Origin: Stictocephala bisonia
Lineage: Eukaryota; Arthropoda; Insecta; Hemiptera; Membracidae
Direction of reading: 5' to 3'
Assembly: GCA_035578905.1 (NCBI GenBank)
Contig: JAQJVL010000423.1
Coordinates: forward strand, 1 to 64,000
DNA: 64,000 nt
Part shown: piece after piece, positions 45,973 to 57,156 of the stretch
How positions within the stretch are numbered: position 1 is the first letter of the stretch
Layout of the letters: every line of letters starts with the position of its first letter
Made by a program: the position numbers and the translations under genes
Notes under the pieces: generated by a model
What the model saw: the letters and a program-made list of their open reading frames with translations, nothing else
What the model was told of the DNA's origin: nothing
The model's database searches: none

Positions 45973-47218
45973 TGGCTATGGGCGCTGCCTGCCCAATGGT
46001 GAGGTTAAAACTCAAACGTTAATCAATAGGAAGTTCTTTCACTGAGGAAGAAATGAAGACATGGAAATGTACTAATTGCTGTATTATGGCTACAGTCTGT
46101 AAATTGTTACTCTCTTGCCCAAGAAATAGACAGTACACTTGTGAAAGAAAACAAAGATCTAAGACAGGAATTACATGAAGTAAAAAATAGAAGTTCTTAC
46201 TTTGAATTACAACTTGAGGATGACTTAAAGCAAGGAATAAGAACTAGAAACTATAAAAAAATTGCTTGAGACTAGGGAAAATCAATTGGAAGAAAAATTA
46301 AACTTACTTCAAAGAAGAATAGAGAATTAAAGAAATTAATGAAACTATTATCAAGCAAGCCGAAGAGGAAAAACTGGCTCTCAAAAACCAAAATAATAAA
46401 TCAGTAAATGTCCATTACAATAAATACATGATACGTACAGAGGAAATGAAAAATATGCTGTCATCCATATACAAACTTTATAAACAGTGATCTCTATATT
46501 AACAAAGGAAAATAATGAGCTTCAACGTAGTATGGAAAATTCTAAATCAAACTGCATCACGTTTCCCCCCTGTACCATACTACGCAATCAGCTGTAAACA
46601 TTACTTCAGATGAGGTCCCAAAGTGGAAGGAAGTTCAACAGCACAATGCCAAATCATCTGAAATTAAGATGCTAACAAGTACACCTGCTATTGCTTTAAA
46701 AAATCGATTTAATGTATTTTCTGACTGCACATCAGAAGAAGATGATGAAGTTACTGAAGTGAATAAAGAAGAGGGACCCAACAATCCAGTTAATGTATTA
46801 AAAACCAAAATGACAGTGTTCAGAAAAGGCATAAATTCTCAAGACAGTATTGAAAACAGAACTAAACCAATCAGAAGTTTAAAGAAGAGGAAAATGCTGT
46901 TATGCACAGATAGCCATGGAAGAGATCTCGCCTTTCACTTGAACAGCATTACACATAGGTTTGATGCTATGGGTTTTGTTAAACCTGGAGGATGTGCTAA
47001 TCAAATCTTAACTGAAGATATTATTGAAGGTGAAAAATTAAAGAAAGGAGATGTTTTACTAATCATGGCTGGATCAAACGATGTTGCTAGAAATGAAGCT
47101 CAAGCTGCCTTAAACAAAATATCAAATATACTCAAGAAATATCAGCATCAAGAAATAATACTAGCTGATCTCCCAAAAAGGCATGATTTGGATAACTGGT
47201 CGTGTGTAAACCTAGAGA

Positions 47219-47993
47219 TTAACCCTTAGTAGGGCACGCGGTGTACAAACCACCACACTAAATTCTATTTTTGGCATAGCGTGAAGGTCATTACTCTCGA
47301 GACCCCCTCCACCTATCTTCTCCTTCCCCCGCATTCCCTCCCCATATTGCCTTGAGCAAAAAACAGTACTGCTGCCTTTTGTCTCATTTGGACAATTTAG
47401 TGAGGACTAGTGTCATTTGTACACCGCGCGCCTTATGCCGTTTCATCTATTGTTGTCATTTGTACGCCACGCGCCCTTCTACGGTACTCATTTCTACTTT
47501 TGTGTTTTTATATTTTGTTGAATTTATTTGTGTTTTTGAGTTGTTGGATACGGAAGAATACCAGTTTTTATAATTTGTACATAGTGTATATATTCTTTAT
47601 TGATAATATGGATGCTTATGAAGATAATATACTGCTGGCATTACTCAATAGTGTAGAAAAAGAATTTCAACAAGAAGAAAGAGAAGCTGAACGTGCACAT
47701 GTGAAATTAAATTTAAAATTAATATTGATTTTATTTATTTCATATTTCTTTTATAAAAGTTTTTAAAACAACCGTTTTATTGTTCTCTGATTAATTATAT
47801 AAATGTACAGTAATTAATAATTTTAATTAATTCCTATGTTTGTATATATATAGTACACAGTAATATAAAAACACAAAATACATATTAAAATGTTGTTTTA
47901 AGTGTAACAATGTCATCAATTTCCAATAAGTGTCTTTTGTACACCACGCGCCCTATTACGTAATTATTTTTCACGCGCCTTATTAAGGGTTAA
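47219..47993. mobile_element. TTAA element (family F5) inside LINE A ORF1
   Basis: TTAA at 47219-47222 and 47990-47993. Terminal repeats CCCTTAGTAGGGCACGCG and CCCTTAATAAGGCGCGTG. The subterminal motif TTGTACACCACGCGCC recurs (47417-47434, 47458-47474, 47936-47952). Precise removal restores the esterase frame around it, which is direct proof of TTAA-targeted insertion. Confidence 0.93.
47608..47766 (+). CDS. Short peptide in TTAA element F5, possible transposase N-terminus
   Basis: Fifty-two codons from ATG to TAA. The start MDAYEDNILLALLNSVEKEF and a Glu-rich stretch suggest a transposase N-terminal segment, with a splice-donor-like GTGAAA just beyond. The hydrophobic tail is probably intron read-through. 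No homologue is recognised. Confidence 0.3.
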   Translation: MDAYEDNILLALLNSVEKEFQQEEREAERAHVKLNLKLILILFISYFFYKSF

Positions 47994-48373
47994 AAGAACA
48001 AATAGAGTCTTAAAAGAATTAAGTTACAAATGCAGCAATGTCTATTTAATTGAAGTAAGTTTGGCTGTCCGTAACTACACACGCCATGGCCAACATTTAA
48101 ATAGAATGGGTAAGAGATGGCTAGCAGACAAAATCTACAAAGCAGCATCTCATAAATTGTTGGAAACTGAAAGAACACCTTCAACAGATCCAGAGTACAA
48201 CACGAGGACACCAGAAGTGATAATACAGACCTCAGAGAAGACATCTTCAAAAGAAACCAATTCAATATCAGGAGCAACGTCCGAGGAAGAAATAGTGGTC
48301 AGCGCTCCACAGGGAAACGATCAACAGCTTTAGGCTAATTAATGACTTAGGATTAGAAGATAACTTAGACTTA

Positions 48374-51300
48374 ATGCACTTAAATATTCAAGGCATTAAA
48401 AACAAATTTGATGATTTCAATTTATGTTTAGAGGAAGCTGGTCAAAGTATTTTGATTATATGTTTAAATGAACACTGGCTGAATAAAGAAAATGTTTGTT
48501 TACTAAATAAAGTTAAAGGTTTTGCCTTAGCAGATTTCTATGTTAGAGAAAATGTGAGGAGAGGAGGTTCAGCAATTTTCTTTAAAAGAACCAACATTAA
48601 TAGTATCTTTGTATAGAGAACTTGATAAGTCAACCTTAGATTATTTCCTTAACCCTCGAACCGGGTTCTACTTTTTCCTGTACCGTCACATCATTTTTTG
48701 CGCATTTGCAGACATTTTTTCAAAAAATGATAAAAAATAGTAAAATTATATAACCCTACTTGTATTTGGTATTAGTGCACTTCTAATAAAGCAGGCTATC
48801 TAATAATAATAAAATATTACATATTTGGGGAAAATTTTTATTGCTCATGATCTCGGACAATGAATTTTGTAAACATAAAAGGGGGGGGGGTCACCTTGAA
48901 AACAATATATTATAGTTAAATTCAAAATTCCAATATAGCCTAAATATTACAAATTTCATCTAGTTTCAGGATATATAAAGGTTTTATATGTTATTTGAAG
49001 TATAAAAGTAATTATACTTACAAAACCCTGTGTAGTACAATTTATGCAAACATTTGTTACTGTGGTAACATAATTTTCAAAAATTTGCTAAAAATTCTAT
49101 ATAATCAGTACAGACTTCTAACTAGTACTAAAATTTATAGAATTACTTGTTCTATAAATAAAATATATTTGTAAAATGGTTTCCTTGGTATCCTCTGGCT
49201 GTGAGCTTAGGTGTCCACAGATGATGATGAAATTTATCCGGCGTACGCACACAAATGTGATATTCTTCATGTTCACAATTTATTTTCTTTTATAAAAAGG
49301 CTTCAATAAAATTTTGTGTGTGTTGTATGTATATACCAAAAGTAATGTAAACACTATTATATCATAATAACACCATAATTACGTATAATAAGACTTACAA
49401 ATACAATTGAAAGACAAGTAAACAAAACTTCCAAGGCTAGCGTCAGTTTGAAAATCGCTGTCACATTGGACAACGAATATTCATCATATTATTTTCCATT
49501 GTTCCCGTCGTCTTAGAACCAAGTCAGGCATACCACTACAATTGGTAACTTCCCGTTTCCAGTGGTATATGAATCTTGTCAATAGCGCTAATAGGTATAC
49601 TATAACAAGTGATAATATCGAGCGATGTCAAGTCGACAATTTTTTGTCGATTGCCAGTACAGAATCAACACAAGTCGACAATTATTTGTCGAAACGCGGC
49701 ACGAGGGTTAAAAAGTTTGAATGTTTGTTAAATAAATTAAAAAGTAGGAAAAAGTTAAATGTATTAATAGCTACAGATTGCAATATAAATGTTTTAGATA
49801 GCATTTTGTCAAATAGATTTTTACTTTTGAATGGATTTAAAATTAATGTTAATGAAGTGACTAGACCTACCAGCCATACTTGTATTGACAATATTATTAC
49901 AAACCTGACATTTCCAGTAGAAAGTTTTATAGTTAAAGATATTGGCCTTTCCGATCATAGTGCGATTTGGGCTCCATTACCCAAACAAAAATATACAATG
50001 AAATCTCAAAGTTGTGCTTTCAGGAGAAGATTTACACCAGACGCTACCAAAGAATTCAAGGACAAAATCAAAGTGATTAAATGGGAAGTCAGTCGGATCA
50101 ATAGTATTAATGAAAACTATAACAATTTTCTTAGAGATTTTATTTTAAATATGAATGAGTCGTTCCCAGTAAAGCCAAAGGAAACAATGATAGGGAAAAT
50201 GTACAGTGAGTGAGTGACAGAAGGAACTAAAGTTTCTAGCAAAAATAAGAGGCTAATTCACAGAGATACAAAGATAAAAAACAGTGCTGAATTAAACAAT
50301 TACTATAACACATATAGCCGAATTTTTAAGAAAGTAGTGCGAGCAGCAAAACGTAAGGCAAATGACGAGTATATTAGACAGTCAAAATGTAAGAGCACAG
50401 CATCATGGAGAATAATAAGGAATGAATTAGGGATGGTAAAAAAGAAAAGTAATGACATGACAGAAATATTGATTGAAGGTCGAGTTATAAGTAACCCCAA
50501 AGAGATTTCAGCCCACTTTAACAGACATTATCTTAATATACGAGAAACACTTGATATCAGAAGTATATCAGAAAGAGCAATTAAGAGTTGTAAAAATGTA
50601 GTAGCTCCACAAAAATCAGATTTCAATTTTAGAGAAATAAAAGTAAAACAGGTAGAAAAAATCATAGCATCACTGCCAAATAAAAGGTCCCCTGGTTGGG
50701 ACGAGATTCCATCCTATCTAGTGAAAGAATGCAGAGAATACTTAACTAAACCAATCACTCAACTGATAAATCAATCATTGGCTCAAGGTGAATTTCCTAC
50801 AAACCTTAAGATATCGATCTTTAAAAAAGGCAAGAGAAATATTATTGAGAACTACCGTCCAGTTTCCCTCTTACCTGTTTTCTCAAAGAAATTCGAACAA
50901 GCAGTACATCAACAATTACAAGAATATTTAGAGGCAAATGAATTATTAACTGAGAGTCAACATGGTCTTAGAAAATGTCACTCCACTAGCTCTGCACTGA
51001 TCTCTGTAACAGATGATATTTATAAGGCATGGGATGATTCAGAAACAACTGTAGCCGTCTGCTGTGACCTTTCAAAAGCCTTCGATTGTGTAGACCATGA
51101 TGTTCTGCTACAGAAACTCAAAGTTTATGGTATTAAAGGGTTGAGTTGGAGGTGGTTTAAATCGTATTTAACAGAGAGAAAACAAAAAACAGCCCTAATT
51201 TGTGATGATGAAAAGTATGAATCAGAGTGAAATTGTTACAGCAGGACTGCCTCAAGGATCAATCTTAGGCCCAGTTTTGTTCACAATATATTCAAATGAC

Positions 51301-51840
51301 CTTCCTATGAATATAAATACCAAAATTATTATGTTTGCAAACGACACTACAGCACTTATAAGAGGAAAAACCTTAGAAACACTTAAATTTACAACAGAAA
51401 TTACAATGAAAGAACTGGAATATTGGTTTAAAATAAATGGACTTTTATTGAGTGCTGAAAAATCAAACTTGGATCATTTCAAAAACAGACAATATAAAGA
51501 GGAAAATTTAAATGTAAAAACAGACAATAAAGAAATTGAATGTCAGCAAGCAGTTGAACTTCTAGGTGTGGTATGTGATGGAAATTAAAGTGGGACGAAC
51601 ATATAACATACTTATGTAAGAGATTAAATAGCATATGTTTTAATATGAGCTGTCTGACACATTGTATAAGCATAGAAACAAAATTAACATTATATTATGG
51701 CTATTTTTACTCATTAATGAAATATGGAATCATACTATGGGGGGCTACTGAACTGATAAAAGAAGTATTAAAAGCACAAAAGAAAATGCTGAGAATAATG
51801 ACATCCAAACCTCCTAGATATTCATGTAGACATTTTTAGA
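48374..51840 (+). pseudogene. LINE A ORF2: endonuclease and reverse transcriptase, split and inactive
   Basis: Endonuclease start MHLNIQGIKNKFDDFNLCL and NEHWLNKENV (48374-48490). A TTAA insert occupies 48649-49711. Endonuclease end ATDCNINVLDS, TRPTSHTCIDNIITN and GLSDHSAIW (49770-49972). An in-frame TGA at 50211 precedes the RT: RSPGWDEIPSYLVKECREYL, NYRPVSLLPVFSKKFEQAV, SQHGLRKCHSTSSAL, CDLSKAFDCVDHDVLLQKL, then after a frameshift near 51215 LPQGSILGPVLF. The active-site motif reads FANDTTAL: the first catalytic Asp of FADD is Asn (AAC at 51340), which would abolish polymerisation. A further frameshift near 51585 precedes the thumb (51645-51838). Confidence 0.9.
48649..49711. mobile_element. 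TTAA element (family F6) inside LINE A ORF2
   Basis: TTAA at 48649-48652 and 49708-49711. Ends CCCTCGAACCGGG and CCCTCGTGCCGCG. Inside the right end two copies of the near-palindrome GTCGACAATTTTTTGTCGA (49631-49649, 49673-49691) lie close together; inside the left end GAACCGGGTTC is palindromic. Removing it joins LDYFL to KKFECLLNKLKS, restoring endonuclease continuity. Confidence 0.9.
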
Positions 51841-52497
51841 AATTTAGAAATTCTAACAGCACCTAGCCTTTACATTTTTGAAGTTTTGTGTCATGTGAGA
51901 AATAATCTAAAATTGTATTCACAAAAAACCTGAACATCATTACAGTACAAGAAACGGATATCTCCTTATCTACCCCCAACATAATACCTCTGCCTTAGAA
52001 AAGGGTATTTACTACATGGGAATTAAACTTTATAATAAACTGCCTCATAACATAAAATGCCCATCAGTTTGCCAAAGAAAGTTCAGAGAGCAGATCAAAC
52101 GCACGTTGATAGCAAAGACCTACTATGGAATAAATGAGTTTATAAATGATTAATATTTGAGCTGATAACTCTAGTCTCTCATAATAGTTGTTTCTAAATG
52201 TTTTAAAGTTGGTTTAATGTGTTATGGGTATAGTATTGATTAAAGTAGTTTTAATCTTGGTTATACGTAAAATTTATTTATTATTATTGTTGAAGTTTTA
52301 GTATTGTTGACTTTATATATGGTTTTATTATTGTTGAATTATTGTTAGATTGTTTAGGCATGTTATATTAATTATATCAATGTAATAGAGTAGGGTAAAT
52401 GACTACACTATTATGACAAAACTCCTGTCTTGGTACTTTGTACTTTTATAAGATGTAATAAGTTAATAAAAGAATTTGAATTTCAAATTTGAATTTG

Positions 52498-53502
52498 AAT
52501 AGACAAGATATTTAAAGTCAAAAGAGTGCTGGAGCTAAAGGCAGAATAGCTCAAATGCTAGAAAAAATATCAGCTCACAGGCACTGACCAAGACAAAGCA
52601 AAAACTGCAAAAGCCAAAAAGAACTAGGATCTTCTATTAAAAATGCTAAGGCAGCAAGCATCAGTAGACTACATTAACAAATCTAGAGCTGTATAGCAGA
52701 AAATAAACTCTGAAAGGCAAAAAGAGAATCAGAAGGAAAAAACCTTAATCTAAAAGTTGATGGTGAAGAGATAAGCAGCCAGAGGAGTATTACTGAACAT
52801 TTCAACCACTTCATCAACATAGTACAAAAGACACTACAAATAGTAAACGTCAACCAACAATCGCCAATAACATAAAAATTGCCACCTCACATATCTGCCA
52901 GACACTAAAATAGAAGAAATCCAAAGTATAGTAAAGAGCTTCAAGACCAACATTTCAGCAGGAATGGACGGAGTCTCCTTAAAGTTATAAAAACAATTCT
53001 ACAACATACTCACACCACCTCTGGTCTTCATAACCAACATGTCATTAAGATCAGGAAAACTTCCAACGGCTTTAACAATAGCTAGTGTATATACTAAGCT
53101 CAAAAGTGGAAGTCCACAGCAAGCCAGTAACTACAGATCAACCTTGCTTATATTGACCTTCTCCAAAGTAATCAAACGAGTTGTCCTAAAAAGACTGATG
53201 GATCACTGTTAGCGACATAAGCTACTAACAGCAAGTCAGTATGGATTCTTAAGAGGATGATCAACCACCACCGCAATAACTGAACTTGTAGACCACCTGG
53301 AGAAAGGACAACTAGTTGCAGGTATCATGCTTGACTTTAGTAAGGCATTTGATTGCCTTGGCCATAACCTGATTTTAAACAAACTTGCTGACCTGGGTAT
53401 CACAGGCCCTGCTCTTGACTGGTTTGAGAGCTAACTCGAAAAACGCAGCCAATTGGTTGAAGTCAAACTCTCAGAGAAAGGACAAATCCAAACTGTAAGA
53501 TC
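52498..53502 (+). pseudogene. Host LINE (H), segment 2: RT fingers and palm
   Basis: Continues segment 1. Blocks in shifting frames: GTDQDKAKTAKAKK (linker), TNISAGMDGVSLKLLKQFYN (52951-53000), LLILTFSKVIKRVVLKRLMD (53145-53205), LLTASQYGFLRG (53224-53259), MLDFSKAFDCLGHNLILNKL (53329-53390) and LVEVKLSEKGQIQTVRS (53451-53500). It breaks at AGATC (53498-53502), where LINE B (-) begins, and resumes at 62672 in the next codon. Several stops. Confidence 0.85.
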
Positions 53503-55095
53503 CACACCTTATAATTCAAAACATCCTTTATTCAATACATGCACATTACATACAATGAATAGTCTTAAAATTAAAGTAATCCCCCTCATAATTTCAGATT
53601 TTATGTTTAGCATTGTTAATGATGTAAAAAAGTAAATTCAGATATATGAATACACTTCAATGGTATATTTAACAAAATAATTAAAAATATAATTCAAGTT
53701 TGAAAATAAAATTAAAATGAAATGTTATGGACATATAATGAATTAATATAATGAATTATTAACAGTAAGAACTTTCCCAGAATTCTTTCATAGAGTAAGG
53801 GGCCAATTTAACTATAAATTCTTTAAGTTTTTTTTTTAATTTAATCGGATTTTCTTCTTGCAAAAGTTCCCTTGGAAGGTGATGAATCAGTTTACTTCCT
53901 ATAAATGTAGTTTTCTTAGTAAAGAATTCTAATTTATGTTGTTCTACCTGCCTGTTTGCACGAATATTATAATTGTGTCTTCTAGGTACTTGAGAGGGAT
54001 TTGCAAATGTTTTTGTATAGGTCGCCGTTTCTAAAATGTATAACCCAAAAACAGTTGGTATGGCTAATTCTACAAATATGTGTTTTACTGATTGGTCTCT
54101 TTTTAAATCATACATAATTTTAAGTGCTCTTTTTTGTTGAAGTAATACCCTATCCAAGTTTTTTTTAGTTGTAGAATCGTAAACACTTATACCATAAGCC
54201 ATGTGAGAGTGAACCATGGCATAATATATATTTTTTAAAGTTTCTAAATTACAAATTTTAGACATTTGTCTTAAAGCGTACAAACCTGATAACATCTTGT
54301 TAATTATGTGGTTGATGTGTTTGTCCCAGCTACGGTTTTTATCAATGTTGAGACCTAAAAATGTTGTTTAATATTGAATTGTTGACCTTTTAATATTGAA
54401 TAATTGACCTACTTGTTATAATATTGAATTGTCTAAAAGAATAATCGGTTGTATATTTTCTTTAGTAGAAAAGGAAATAAAATTAGTTTTATTTGAATTT
54501 ATCCTAAGATTTTTACTATCAAAAAATTCTTTAATTTTAGAGAGGCAAATAAAAGATGATACTTCAACACTCTCCTTTGATTTCCCAGAAACTGTTACGT
54601 TTGAGTCATCGGCATACAGGCAAATATTAGTGTCCCTGGGGATCAATCTTGGAAGACCCTTAAGGTAGCAAAGAAATAATAGTGGACCCAAAATAGAGCC
54701 CTGTGGTACTCCATATGGTTATTCCAAAATTAGTGTGGTACTCCAATTTTTGAGAGTTAGTCTTATGTATATATACAGGGTGAGTCTCTACTGACACCAT
54801 TAAATTTACCTGTTTGTTGTACTCACAAAAAGGAACAAAAAAGTCCATATTAACCTGTGTCTGATTCTCAACCATTTGGCTGTAAGGGCTCATATTGTGT
54901 GTTTTTAAAATTACTTGACTTATTGAGCTACAAAAACCAAAGCAAAACACCTACCACATTCTTATTACAACCATTGAAAAGATCGTTAAATTCCCTATAA
55001 ATGTCAATTATTTTGCAAGCAAACGTAAATAAAAACTATATTTCCTAGAGGAAGTTTATTAAACAAATATGCAACATGTATTTTTCTCCAATTGT

Positions 55096-55788
55096 TTAAC
55101 CTGTTGACGAGTATGCTAAAGTTATAGTAAATGAGTGAGCACGGCATATGCCGTTTGGTCCCATATGAGTAACCACGGCATTTGCCGTTTTTTACCATTA
55201 CCGTGAACAAACTTTATTTATGGCGTTGTATACTATCTAGTGGTGTCTTTTTGTACTATTTCGGTTGTTCTAATATTGATTTTGTACAAAGCCGTTTAGT
55301 GGCTGTCTCTTACGTCATTTACCTTAACTTCGTTTTACCGTGTTTTTCTCTTTACCGCGCTTTCCACTCGTAGGTTGTAGGTTACGTTCAGTCACTTCAC
55401 ATTAGTTTGCGCTCTTGTATCTTATAACGATTATTTATGTAAATATTGTTTTTAGTAAGTATTAGTGTTGTAAATAGTGTTTTATAAGTGTGTGTAAATA
55501 CTACATACAATGGAATTTTTTGAAAAAAGTGATGAAATTAGAGGTGAACTGGGTAGGGACATTAGTGAGGGCGATGTCTTAGGTTCTGATGAAGTTTTAA
55601 AATGTAATTAAAAATTTTTGACATTCTGTAACATGTTTTTTTATTATTTCTAATGTAATAAATAAGTATACAATTATTTGAACAATTTTTTTCCTACTCC
55701 CTAAGGGTCAATTACCGGCCAAACGTATACCCCTAAACAGTTGGCATTAGGGCACGGCAAATGCCGTGCGCACTCGTCAACAGGTTAA
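55096..55788. mobile_element. TTAA element (family F4-like) nested in the left mariner repeat
   Basis: TTAA at 55096-55099 and 55785-55788, with perfect 13-bp ends CCTGTTGACGAGT. ACGGCATATGCCGT and ACGGCATTTGCCGT-type palindromes lie just inside the ends (55141-55184, 55753-55768). The right mariner repeat, which lacks the insert, reads GGTCTTAAACAATTGG (57403-57418). That is exactly the empty site with one TTAA, so insertion was precise. The ends match those of the element at 22726-23766, but the palindrome sequence differs. Confidence 0.95.
55510..55611 (+). CDS. Short acidic peptide in nested TTAA element
   Basis: Thirty-three codons, ATG to TAA, MEFFEKSDEIRGELGRDISE then GDVLGSDEV. Acidic, like the N-terminus of piggyBac transposases and like the peptide at 2495-2623. 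It lies after a promoter-like stretch. The rest of the gene is deleted. Confidence 0.4.
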   Translation: MEFFEKSDEIRGELGRDISEGDVLGSDEVLKCN

Positions 55789-56229
55789 GACCCCATAAAT
55801 GTAGTCTAATTTAATGTAAAGTTAAGTAGAAAACTTTTTTCACTAATAAGCTTGGAATAGATGTATAATTTAATTGGGTTGAATATCATGAAACCAAAAA
55901 TAACACCTAAAATATTTCATAAAACATGGTTTATTCGGTTGCACTTAACTACCAAACTCAACCTGTTCCTGTTTTTTGTTTTGCATGTAACTTCCATAAT
56001 GAGCTGATTGGACTATTATTTGAAATCCGCTGTTACACTTTTATTATTATTCTGTACCTGAAATCAGCTGTTGTAAATATTACCCCATTTTGAACAATAG
56101 TTACTCATATTAGTCTGTGGAAACATAAATCATCTTCTTTGGACAATTTGGAAATATTTATTTTTGCTTTTATTTTTATACTTAAGTATAATTAGCTTAA
56201 AATTAGTAAGGGTATTAGCATTTGTTCTA

Positions 56230-57156
56230 TTGTATCATAGAAAATACATTCGTTGAATTCCAGAGAGAAGAATTCCTGATGTAAGAACATTTGTAAGGGT
56301 TCATAATTTTCTGCGTGAAACTGGTAGATTTCCTGTCAATGACCGCTCCGTTGGTAACATCATACAAGATGTTGGGTTAGAGGAAGCTGTACTTGCACAA
56401 GTCAAAAGAGATCCAAGACAAGTACAAGAAGAATTGCTACTAAATGTGTAGTAAGCCAGTCGTTTGTGTGGAGACTCTTGCGTAAAAATCAAATACACCC
56501 ATACCACTTTACTCATGCCCAGACAATTGAACCAGAGACCCTCCTCCGAGACGTCAATTTTGTCAATGGGTTTTACAGCACGATGATGCAGATTTTCTTA
56601 AAACAATCTTGTGGACAGACGAATCTACAAAAAAGAAGTTAATAACACATGAGACGGTGTTTTTAACTACTACAATGAACACTTATATAACATTGAAAAC
56701 CCACATCTTTGTCGTGGGAAAACGTGTGGGTTGGTCTGATAGGGGACAAGCTGATAGGTCCCTACCTTGATCTCCCTAGATCATTAACTGGAGTTCAATA
56801 CCTTCAATTACTAAATAATATCCTACCAGACCTTCTCGAAGACTTGCTGTTGGAATTGCGTCGGCGCATTATTTACCAGGCAGATGGAGCACCACCACAC
56901 TTCAACATGTCCTGTTGCTTAGCCACCACGGTCCCCTGACCTCAACCCTATTGATTACATCGTCTGGGGTTCTTTGAGGTTAGAAGTGTACAGAAGTCCA
57001 GTATAAACAGCCGAAGAATTGAGACATCGAATCGTGAGGGCTGTTAGACGCCTTAGAAATGAAATTAATCTAAAGGCAAGTGTAAGGGAGTTGAAGAACC
57101 GAGTCCGTACCTGCATAAGAGAAAATGGTGGACATATTGAACACTTATTAAAGTAG
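56230..57156 (+). pseudogene. Tc1/mariner (DUF4817-type) transposase, degraded
   Basis: Order of blocks: RRIPDVRTFVRVHNFLRETG (56265-56330, DUF4817 end), a helix-turn-helix part (56340-56450), WTDEST-like first catalytic block (56612-56630), VWVGLIGDKLIGPYLDLPRS and LTGVQYLQLL (56709-56820), then QADGAPPHFN with the second Asp (56880-56905). PPRSPDLNPIDYIVWGSLRL follows in another frame (56925-56985), supplying the third acidic block, and RIVRAVRRLRNEINLKASVR near the end. Stops and frameshifts interrupt it. Related to the pseudogene at 14329-15960 but a different family. Confidence 0.88.

Larger units (their letters stand above)
46020..48333 (+). pseudogene. LINE A ORF1: PHD remnant and SGNH esterase domain, split by a TTAA element
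   Basis: At about 46045 EEEMKTWKCTNC is the end of a PHD-type zinc finger. A charged coiled-coil region with stops follows (46100-46500). From 46669 the frame is open. MLLCTDSHGRDLAF (46894) is block I of the SGNH fold, with Thr in place of the usual Gly before Asp-Ser. AGSNDVARNE (47070-47099) is the Asn block. The TTAA insert at 47219-47993 then cuts the frame. Afterwards VRNYTRHGQHLNRMGKRWLA (48070-48129) supplies the catalytic His. PHD plus esterase is the known ORF1 architecture of CR1-like elements. The reading frame rejoins exactly when the insert and one TTAA are removed. Confidence 0.85.
45973..52497 (+). mobile_element. LINE A, CR1-like with esterase ORF1, inserted in host LINE H
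   Basis: Bounded by a short AATAG duplication (45968-45972, 52498-52502). It ends in a TTTGAA-type short-repeat tail, typical of CR1-like LINEs. It is 5'-truncated inside a PHD-like finger, then has a SGNH-esterase ORF1 and an endonuclease/reverse-transcriptase ORF2. Two TTAA elements (47219-47993, 48649-49711) interrupt it. Without them it is about 4.7 kb. Confidence 0.85.

Noticed and set aside
48061..48333. Independent small gene starting at the ATG-like codon near 48061
   Set aside because: It is the continuation of the LINE A esterase frame after the TTAA insert.
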